From: Prauserella muralis
GTDB taxonomy: Bacteria; Actinomycetota; Actinomycetes; Mycobacteriales; Pseudonocardiaceae
Assembly: GCF_003202285.1 (NCBI RefSeq)
Contig: NZ_CM009984.1
Span: forward strand, 60,029 to 124,028
Length of the DNA: 64,000 nt
Direction: 5' to 3'
Part shown: piece after piece, positions 58,260-64,000 of the stretch
Numbering within the stretch: the stretch's first letter is position 1
Layout of the letters: every line of letters starts with the position of its first letter
The notes under the pieces: model-generated
Told to the model about the DNA's origin: nothing
Database searches by the model: none
Seen by the model: the letters and a program-made list of their open reading frames with translations, nothing else
Translations under genes and position numbers: made by a program

Positions 58260-58383
58260 CGCCGATCACCCTGCCGCTGCTGGCTGGAGGGGCTGGCCGA
58301 TCGGAGTGGGACAACCCTCAGCGCATCGTATATGTCATTATACAGTGCGCTTGGCACCGGTGCAGCAACGCACCGCGCCGTCG

Positions 58384-58617
58384 TCAGCCCTCGCCGAGCC
58401 GGCGCAGGATCGCGGCGAGTCCAGTGGCGATCTCGTCCAGCTTGGCGGCTTGCCGGTCCTGTTCCTGCTGAATCTCACCCAGCGCGCGGCCGTGCTCGGC
58501 CAGGGTGGTGGTGTGGCCATGCACGGTATCCCGAATATCGAGGAGCGTGTCCGAGAGGGCAGTGAGGTCTTCCTCGGCGCGGTCCATGCGGCGGGCGAGC
58601 TGTTCCGGGCTGGCCAT
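58384..58617 (-). CDS. Small coiled-coil protein
   Basis: The protein is 77 aa from ATG 58617. It is almost entirely heptad-repeat helix (LARRMDRAEEDLTALSDTLLDIRDTVHGHTTTLAEHGRALGEIQQEQDRQAAKLDEIATGLAAILRRL). Proteins like this form trimeric or dimeric coiled coils. Located alone between convergent and leftward genes; no function known. Confidence 0.6.
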   Translation of the reverse strand: MASPEQLARRMDRAEEDLTALSDTLLDIRDTVHGHTTTLAEHGRALGEIQQEQDRQAAKLDEIATGLAAILRRLGEG

Positions 58618-58715
58618 GCACAGGAGCCTACCGCTCACACCTGCCCGACGCCCCGGACGCATCGTCCAGAGGCCCCGACATTGCCGTGTGGTGCGACGGT
58701 GAGCAGAGCGCCCGG

Positions 58716-59948
58716 TCAGCGGACCAGCCCGCGGACGGTTTCACCACCGAGTAGCGGCTTATCCGCAGGGCCCTTGATGTACGGGCCGCGGTAGAGCACC
58801 TTGTGGCGTTGTTCAGACGGATACCACTGGCGGACCTTGTGCATGCGCACGATCCAGCGATGCTGCCAGTCCCGGCCCTCCCCGGCCGCAGCATCGCCGG
58901 CGGTGGTGTTGGCGGGTCGCAGGCGCACCACGCGCACCTCGGGCGAGACACCGGCCCGCTCGGCGGCCAGGCGGGCAGCGTGGCGGGCTTCGACGTCGCT
59001 GGTGGTGGTGATGCGCTGCTCGCACAGCCGCCAGAACGCGTACAGGAATCGCATGCAGAACGAGTCGTCGGTGTCGTCGATCTCGCTGCCCGGCGTGTAC
59101 TCGCCCGTCACCCCGTCCTCGTCCAGGCCCCACAGTTCGGCGTGGCTGCGCATCCGCTCCCCGGTCGCGCGCAGGGTGGCCGAGAACTGCGCGTGGTTGC
59201 GGAGCTGTTCCTCGGTCGCGGCGTACTGGAACGGCATGCACCGGATGCCGTCGGTCAGCAATGGTGGCAGCGGGTTTCCCTGGTCATGGGCGTGCTGGCG
59301 CAGCGCCACGAACGTGTCCGGCCGCACGGGGCCGAAGGTGTCGTGATAGCTGGTGATCCGCACGGCAGGTGCCTGCTCGAACTCCCCACCCGACGTGGGC
59401 CGGGGCATCGTGACCGGAGCGTGCCACTGGTAGGCCCGGTCGTCGCCGAGGCCGCCGCTGACCGCGCGCACCAGCAGTGGATGGGGCAGCACCACGAGGC
59501 CCGACAGGCTGGGCAGGTCATCGTCGGACAGCAACGACAGATCATCCAACGTCAGCGTCTGCGCTGCCGCGATCACCACATCACACATCTCGGGACTGAG
59601 GATGTAGAGGTCGGCGCCGGCCAGCGACTGCGCCTGATCAGCCACCACGCGCTCGGCCACAACCTCCCAGCTCGCCGGCCGCCACGTCTCCGGATAACCC
59701 AGACCCGTGATCACCACCGCCGCCGCAGTGACATCGGCCGCACTGCGGTCGCTGTCCGGGACCTGCCGCCGAAAGTGCATCGCCCGGTTCTGGTGCGCCT
59801 CGGTGAGCTTGGCCGCCTCCCACGACCGCGCGAACGGCGCCTCACGCAGATACCGCGCCGTGGCGATCCGCGCATCACGCGCCCACCGCGCACCAGCAGC
59901 CGCCGACCACTGCCGCGGCCCGGCGCTCTTCCGCTTGTTCCTCCCCAT
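58716..59948 (-). CDS. Hypothetical protein of mobile-element type
   Basis: The protein is 410 aa from ATG 59948. A basic N-terminus (GRNKRKSAGPRQWSAAAGARWARDARIATARYLR) leads into a mixed alpha/beta body and a strongly conserved-looking end: HRWIVRMHKVRQWYPSEQRHKVLYRGPYIKGPADKPLLGGETVRGLVR. I recall the terminal motif from uncharacterised actinomycete proteins, often plasmid- or prophage-borne, but know no activity. Loop motifs do not reveal a catalytic site. It is transcribed toward the coiled-coil gene. Confidence 0.6.
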   Translation of the reverse strand: MGRNKRKSAGPRQWSAAAGARWARDARIATARYLREAPFARSWEAAKLTEAHQNRAMHFRRQVPDSDRSAADVTAAAVVITGLGYPETWRPASWEVVAERVVADQAQSLAGADLYILSPEMCDVVIAAAQTLTLDDLSLLSDDDLPSLSGLVVLPHPLLVRAVSGGLGDDRAYQWHAPVTMPRPTSGGEFEQAPAVRITSYHDTFGPVRPDTFVALRQHAHDQGNPLPPLLTDGIRCMPFQYAATEEQLRNHAQFSATLRATGERMRSHAELWGLDEDGVTGEYTPGSEIDDTDDSFCMRFLYAFWRLCEQRITTTSDVEARHAARLAAERAGVSPEVRVVRLRPANTTAGDAAAGEGRDWQHRWIVRMHKVRQWYPSEQRHKVLYRGPYIKGPADKPLLGGETVRGLVR

Positions 59949-60065
59949 ACGGGGCAGTATGCCGACACCAACCGACACCGCCGGACCACACGCTCGGCGT
60001 GGCGCGCGCAGCAGCACGACATCGTTGTCGCGCCCCCACGATGACCTGGGACGCTCGTGCTCGAG

Positions 60066-60959
60066 TTACCAGGGAGTCTGGTCGAGCAACTGGAGCAGGC
60101 CGACGATCGCGGCCACGACGGTTGCGATGCCGACGATGATTCCGCGCTTGCGCCACCGCTTGAAGAAGCCCTCTTTGGCGGCGGGCGCGGTAGGGCTCAC
60201 GTCGCGTCCGGTGATGGTGTTGCCCTCGCCGCTGGCGGCCTGGTTACCGATCACACTGGATCCGTCGCCGCTAGCATTCTGGCTGCCGATCGCAGTCCCT
60301 CCTGAGGTTTCCTGCCGAAGATTGGTGAATACGTTGCGGTCACCGGTGACGAGGAAGACGGTGACCGCGTCGGCGGCCTCCTTGCTCGGTTCGCCGTTCT
60401 CAGGCGTGAGCGAGAGCAGTTCGCCAACCAGCTCGGCGAGGTTGGTGCGCACCTGCACGAGCAGCCCCTTGAGCTGGGCGTTCGACAACGCCCAGTAGAC
60501 ATCGCGAACCCGAGTAGTGTGCGGGTCGACGTAGTGCTCGTTAAGCACAGGGAGCAGGACGTCGGCCCACCACGGAACAAGCCAGTGCTCGTCCTTACCG
60601 CTACTGGCCAGCGCGTCCAACTCGCCGATGCCGCCGCTCATCGGGACCTGCTCAAGTGGTGCGTCGAGATCGTCGAGGAAGCTCCTCATACTCTCGGGAA
60701 GCTGGGCGGTCGAAAACGAGCTCGTGACTGGCTGGTATCCCATCGGGTTGGTGAGGGTGACCTTCACCTGTGCGACCAGCTTGCGATACGGCGGGATGTC
60801 CTTGATGTTCGGGTAGCCGTTGAGCTCTTGGCGGGCCCAGCCGCGCATCTTCTCCGACCCAGCCCGCCCTCCCAGCACAACACACTTCTGCAACAGGCGC
60901 GGCAGCGGCTCGTCACCCAGCACCCCAGCCTCGATCTGCGCAAGCAGCCCCTTCGACAT
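60066..60959 (-). CDS. AbiTii-family abortive-infection protein
   Basis: The protein is 297 aa from ATG 60959. The N-terminal 160 residues match the AbiTii pattern: LLAQIEAGVLGDEPLPRLLQKCVVLGGRAGSEKMRGWARQELNGYPNIKDIPPYRKL (start), with W-x-x-x-E-L-x-G-Y followed by I-P-x-Y-R. Then a Gly/Ser/Asn repeat-like linker (GTAIGSQNASGDGSSVIGNQ) and one C-terminal membrane helix (GIIVGIATVVAAIVGLLQLL). AbiTii proteins are associated with phage-triggered growth arrest or death. The membrane anchor could make it the effector. Experimental roles of this branch are unknown. Confidence 0.78.
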   Translation of the reverse strand: MSKGLLAQIEAGVLGDEPLPRLLQKCVVLGGRAGSEKMRGWARQELNGYPNIKDIPPYRKLVAQVKVTLTNPMGYQPVTSSFSTAQLPESMRSFLDDLDAPLEQVPMSGGIGELDALASSGKDEHWLVPWWADVLLPVLNEHYVDPHTTRVRDVYWALSNAQLKGLLVQVRTNLAELVGELLSLTPENGEPSKEAADAVTVFLVTGDRNVFTNLRQETSGGTAIGSQNASGDGSSVIGNQAASGEGNTITGRDVSPTAPAAKEGFFKRWRKRGIIVGIATVVAAIVGLLQLLDQTPW

Positions 60960-61022
60960 GCCGGTCAGTCTCCCAGCCTCCTCCGAGGAGCGGGTGTCCT
61001 CCCACCGAAGTGCGCTGGTGGC

Positions 61023-61322
61023 CTAAACGCCCGCTTTTGCATCAGTCTCGGTGTTCGTCGCGGCCGGGTCGGCAATAGCTGCACGCCGGGCACGCAGCCA
61101 GCGCACGCCGCTGACGCTGCCGATCCCGGCGACAGCGCTCCCGGAAATCCATCCAATTATCCCTGCTGGAATGACACCGGCGATCGCGACAACGATGAGC
61201 AGGACGACGACCAGCGCGAAGACACTGAGGGCCATGAGATCACGGCGAATCGCATGGTCCTGAATCCAGCCGTCAATGATGGCAGGCCAACCCGTTTCGG
61301 CATCCGTCTTCCGAAGTGTCAT
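61023..61322 (-). CDS. Small two-helix membrane protein
   Basis: The protein is 99 aa from ATG 61322, overlapping the regulator stop (ATGA). Two hydrophobic helices (LMALSVFALVVVLLIVVAIAGVIPAGIIGWISGSAVAGIGSV) are joined by a short loop and followed by a basic RWLRARRAA segment. It lies 63 nt before the AbiTii-like gene and may be its co-factor or an unrelated regulator partner. Confidence 0.6.
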   Translation of the reverse strand: MTLRKTDAETGWPAIIDGWIQDHAIRRDLMALSVFALVVVLLIVVAIAGVIPAGIIGWISGSAVAGIGSVSGVRWLRARRAAIADPAATNTETDAKAGV

Positions 61323-62404
61323 ACCGGCTCACCGAGCCGCATATCACGGTCCAAGCGCTCAGCCGACATATCCCTCGTCAGGCACTCGGCTAGCCTGATG
61401 AGGACCGAATCGACCCGACGCCGAATGGTGCGCTGATCCCGGTCAAACATCCGCGCCAGTTTGTCAACCCGAGTTTGGTACCACCGATGTGCGGCAAGGG
61501 TCGACAAGCCTGCCGCCGAGGTGCCGGGAAGGTTCAGCGCCACGGTGACAAGCACCTGCTCCTCCTGGCCGAGCAGAGTGATGTAGCGGTGGAGGACCCA
61601 AGCAACCTTCCGCCGGGCGTCAATCAGCGTATCGTGCGAACCAACCTTGCACAGCTGGCGCAGCCTTGGACCTATCGTCGGCTGAGCTGCATCCAGCCCC
61701 TCGCCGCGCCGCAGCAGCTTCAGCTCCCGAATGAGCTGGACGGCCATCCGCGGCGGGGACGGGACCAGGTGAGGTTCGGCGATGCCGCCTCCGCTCGGGT
61801 TCGGTCCGGAGGCGCGGTCATCGATTGGCTCGTACGCACCCTCCTCCGCCGCCCCCAAGGGGAGGCCCAGTAAGGTCGCGCGCGCCAATACCCAACTACG
61901 ATATGTACTGGCGTCGAGGCCGCAGGGTGTCAGCAACCGCTTCAGCGTGGCGATCGTGGGTAGGGCCTCGCCCGACAGAGCCCGGTGGGCGGTGGAGCGC
62001 GTCAGACGGGTCACTCTGGTGATGTCGGCCAGGTTGACCATGCCGTGCCATTGCAGCAGCTGGCGCAGGCGCACCGCAAAATCCTCGGTAGAAGTGACGT
62101 CATTGGGCTCCGGAGGCTTATCCAGCCCGGCCAGTTCTGCGCGGGCGGCGACCCACCGACGCCACCACGCATGGACATCGCCGCCACACCCGCGAACGTA
62201 GGCGAGGGTCGCTCGTCGAGAAGGCAAGACGTCCCCGGAAGCGGCAGCGGCGAGGGTGGTCACCGAGAGCGAAACGCGTGCGGCTAGTTGCGCATAGGAC
62301 AGGCCAGCTTCATGCCGGAGCAAGCGCAATCCGACAGCGACCCGTCGTACGGCCGGCGGAGCCATGGGGTTGATTGGCTTTTCTGCGCGCCCCATGATGA
62401 TCAC
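61319..62404 (-). CDS. Regulator with tandem HTH-like modules
   Basis: The protein is 361 aa; the start is either ATG 62404 or ATG 62395. The first module (RRVAVGLRLLRHEAGLSYAQLAARVSLSVTTLAAAASG) and second module (TEDFAVRLRQLLQWHGMVNLADITRVTRLTRSTAHRALSGEALPTIATLKRLLTPCGL) are XRE-like helix-turn-helices. The C-terminal 150 residues contain a third helical region (HRWYQTRVDKLARMFDRDQRTIRRRVDSVLIRLAECL) resembling HTH of the sigma-4 type. It is coupled to the small membrane protein and lies upstream of the AbiTii-like gene. Probably the operon regulator. Confidence 0.7.
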   Translation of the reverse strand: MIIMGRAEKPINPMAPPAVRRVAVGLRLLRHEAGLSYAQLAARVSLSVTTLAAAASGDVLPSRRATLAYVRGCGGDVHAWWRRWVAARAELAGLDKPPEPNDVTSTEDFAVRLRQLLQWHGMVNLADITRVTRLTRSTAHRALSGEALPTIATLKRLLTPCGLDASTYRSWVLARATLLGLPLGAAEEGAYEPIDDRASGPNPSGGGIAEPHLVPSPPRMAVQLIRELKLLRRGEGLDAAQPTIGPRLRQLCKVGSHDTLIDARRKVAWVLHRYITLLGQEEQVLVTVALNLPGTSAAGLSTLAAHRWYQTRVDKLARMFDRDQRTIRRRVDSVLIRLAECLTRDMSAERLDRDMRLGEPV

Positions 62405-62744
62405 TTTCGCCTACGGAGTATCGGTCTCCACAGGAATCCACCGCCTATCGGTGGACAGGATGGCGCAACCATCAGCATCATGGCGTCCTCCAGAGGATCA
62501 GGTCCGGGCGAGCGTTCGACGGGCATCTTCGACGTGTCAGTGTTGGCGCACCGACACGTCGTTAAACGGGGCTCCACCGCTCAGTATTTACGAGTGCATA
62601 CATCTTGACAAGAGAGACACCGATCGCCACGAATTACCCGAGAGCGAGGGGATAGAGTTCTTTTCCCTCGCATTTCTAAGCAAATTTGTTGAATTGTCCA
62701 ACCCCTGTCGCCGGTTCGTGAAAAGTGACCCCCGGGAGTCCGTG
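62405..62744. other. Non-coding gap of about 340 nt
   Basis: No gene found. It holds the promoter region of the leftward regulator, a perfect inverted repeat (CGACGTGTC at 62530-62538 with GACACGTCG at 62553-62561) and an AT-rich patch before the IS30 end. A TTGACA hexamer lies near 62606 but I see no matching -10. Confidence 0.5.
62530..62561. terminator. Perfect hairpin
   Basis: CGACGTGTC and GACACGTCG form a 9-bp stem around 14 nt, with GTG/CAC extending it, followed by TTAAACGG. It could be an operator or a terminator for reads coming from the IS. Confidence 0.45.
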
Positions 62745-63995
62745 GGTTCGAGCATTCGTCGCAACACCCTCTGTTAGAAGGATCGGGTGGATATGGGACG
62801 ACCGGGGCGGAAGCGACGGCTGGCACTGGAGGACGAGTACTGGAAGTTGATGGCGTCTGGGGTGGGCACGGTGGAGGCGTGTCGGCGTCTGGGGATCGCT
62901 CGGACGACCGGCTACTACTGGCGGTCGCATCGCGGCGGGCTGGCGCGGACCGTGCGCGCGGAGGACTCGCGGTCAGGCCGGTATCTGTCGCTGCTGGAGC
63001 GGGAGCGCATCGCCGTGCTGCGCGGACAGGGATGCAGCATGCGGGAGATCGCGCGCCGGCTCGGGCGGGCGCCGTCGACGATCTCACGCGAGCTGGGCCG
63101 CAACATGCGCGACGGGGACAACGACGTCTACCAGGCCGGTCTCGCGCACGCACGCGCCCGGGAGCAGGCGCGGCGCCAACGTCGCAGCATCTTCGCCCGC
63201 GATGAACAGCTGCGCGCGGTCGTGCAGGACAAGCTGCGACTGCAGTGGAGCCCGGAACAGATCGCGGCCTGGCTGAAGACCGAGCACCCCGCCCGGCCGG
63301 ACTGGCATGTCTGTCACGAGACCATTTATCAGGGCCTGTACTTCGGCGGGAGCCGCGGCCTGACCAGGCAGTTGGCGCGCAACCTCCGTACTGGTCGCGG
63401 CCTGCGACTTCGCCGCCGCAGGCCGCAGAGCCGGCGGCCACGGTTCAGCGCGCACGCACGAACGATCGACGAGCGGCCCACCGTCGTGCTCGCCCGTCAG
63501 CGGGTCGGCGACTTCGAAGGCGACCTCATCCTCGGCCGCCACGGCCAGTCCGCGATCGGAACCCTGGTCGACCGCACCACCCGCTACCTGCGACTGGTGC
63601 ACGTCCCCGAGCAGCGCCGGGGTGAAGACTTCGCCGCTGCCCTCGCGAGCGCGGTCGAGGATCTACCCCGGATCGCACGGCGCACCCTGACCTGGGACCA
63701 GGGCGCGGAAATGGCGCGCCACGACCTCCTTGCCGAGCTCTTCGACGAAGGCGTCTACTTCGCCTACCCCGGAAGCCCCTGGCAACGCGGCACCAACGAG
63801 AACACCAACGGCCTGCTGCGCCAGTACTTCCCGAAACGCGCGAACCTCCGCGACTACAGCATCAGCGACCTGCGCCGGGTGGAACACCTCCTCAACAACC
63901 GACCCCGGAAGATCCTCAGCTGGGCCACCCCCGCAGCAGCCTTCGCCGCTCAACTGACAAGATGATCAAACAACGTTGCGACGATCAGCAGAATC
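62745..63995 (+). mobile_element. IS30-family insertion sequence
   Basis: A complete IS30-type transposase is bracketed by imperfect inverted repeats: GGTTC...TCGTCGCAAC at 62745-62765 and its inverse GTTGCGACGA...GAATC at 63975-63995, with 10 contiguous identical bases at the inner end. A length of about 1.25 kb is normal. The outer boundaries are estimated; I cannot see a target duplication because the window ends 5 nt later. Confidence 0.65.
62787..63965 (+). CDS. IS30-family transposase
   Basis: The protein is 392 aa. An N-terminal HTH (LLERERIAVLRGQGCSMREIARRLGRAPSTISRELGRN) is the IS30 end-binding domain. The DDE catalytic core has Asp246 (GDFEGDLILG), Asp304 (LTWDQGAEM) and Glu338 (RGTNENTNGLLRQYFPK), with the family signature for the last block. 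It catalyses cut-and-paste transposition through a circular intermediate. The frame is intact and starts at ATG 62787 or 62793, so the copy may be functional. Confidence 0.95.
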   Translation: MDMGRPGRKRRLALEDEYWKLMASGVGTVEACRRLGIARTTGYYWRSHRGGLARTVRAEDSRSGRYLSLLERERIAVLRGQGCSMREIARRLGRAPSTISRELGRNMRDGDNDVYQAGLAHARAREQARRQRRSIFARDEQLRAVVQDKLRLQWSPEQIAAWLKTEHPARPDWHVCHETIYQGLYFGGSRGLTRQLARNLRTGRGLRLRRRRPQSRRPRFSAHARTIDERPTVVLARQRVGDFEGDLILGRHGQSAIGTLVDRTTRYLRLVHVPEQRRGEDFAAALASAVEDLPRIARRTLTWDQGAEMARHDLLAELFDEGVYFAYPGSPWQRGTNENTNGLLRQYFPKRANLRDYSISDLRRVEHLLNNRPRKILSWATPAAAFAAQLTR

Positions 63996-64000
63996 TACCC

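Noticed and set aside
62735..62760. GTGGGTTCGAGC resembles a tRNA T-loop
   Set aside because: The bases that should pair on either side of the loop do not form a T-stem, no acceptor or anticodon arm is visible, and the stretch fits the IS30 terminal repeat better.

Overview
This is a GC-rich window from an actinomycete chromosome, plasmid or integrative element. GTG/ATG starts, ATGA/GTGA stop-start overlaps, a WhiB-like protein, SCO6880- and DUF4913-type conjugation genes and an actinobacterial-type SOS box all point to Actinomycetota. A Pseudonocardiaceae-like host is only a guess. I see no rRNA, no convincing tRNA and no CRISPR array. Most of the window looks like accessory, conjugative DNA.

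Region 1 (1-7.9 kb, + strand): a tightly overlapping operon with a membrane/coiled-coil protein, an FtsK/TraB-like ATPase, a second FtsK-like protein whose nucleotide-binding residues are lost, a WhiB-like regulator with a long N-terminal extension, and a YdjM-like membrane hydrolase.

Region 2 (7.98-11.87 kb, + strand): a compact lasso-peptide cluster in the order precursor A, cyclase C, RRE protein B1, leader peptidase B2, then a protein-L-isoaspartate methyltransferase (PIMT) homologue. The precursor has the YxxPxL...G...T leader signature and an 18-residue core predicted to close a 9-residue ring. An Asp-Gly follows the ring, which suits the methyltransferase and suggests an aspartimide- or isoaspartate-modified lasso peptide. 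The cyclase gene carries an apparent one-base insertion near its 3' end.

Region 3 (12-25.7 kb): mixed accessory genes. They include an ATP-dependent DNA ligase, XRE regulators with nearby palindromes, a GNAT-like protein, small Cys-rich proteins, DnaE2 under a recognisable SOS box, a translationally coupled pair of sigma-factor-like genes, an XRE/TPR-type regulator and a DUF6338-like membrane protein.

Region 4 (25.9-48.6 kb): the conjugative core. A leftward operon (34.8 to 26.0 kb) carries a lytic transglycosylase/NlpC hydrolase, a lipoprotein, a protein with two DnaB-N-like domains, and a giant DNA methylase-helicase. A rightward operon (40.3-48.6 kb) encodes a type IV secretion system: VirB6-like, SCO6880, VirB4-like, VirD4/TraG and DUF4913. 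Both operons are preceded, in the same orientation, by a shared promoter/operator element (TACAGT, then GTGCTGAAAwCAGAAC). An XRE-ImmA/IrrE-MAB_1171c triad lies divergent from the first site. No relaxase gene is visible.

Region 5 (48.7-64 kb): further cargo. It has a second GNAT-like gene, a pentapeptide-repeat protein flanked by a 225-bp direct repeat, a hexanucleotide microsatellite, a tyrosine recombinase with a palindrome in its promoter region, a Phd/RelE toxin-antitoxin pair, unknown membrane and coiled-coil proteins, an AbiTii-type defence protein with a membrane protein and HTH regulator nearby, and an IS30-family insertion sequence at the right edge.
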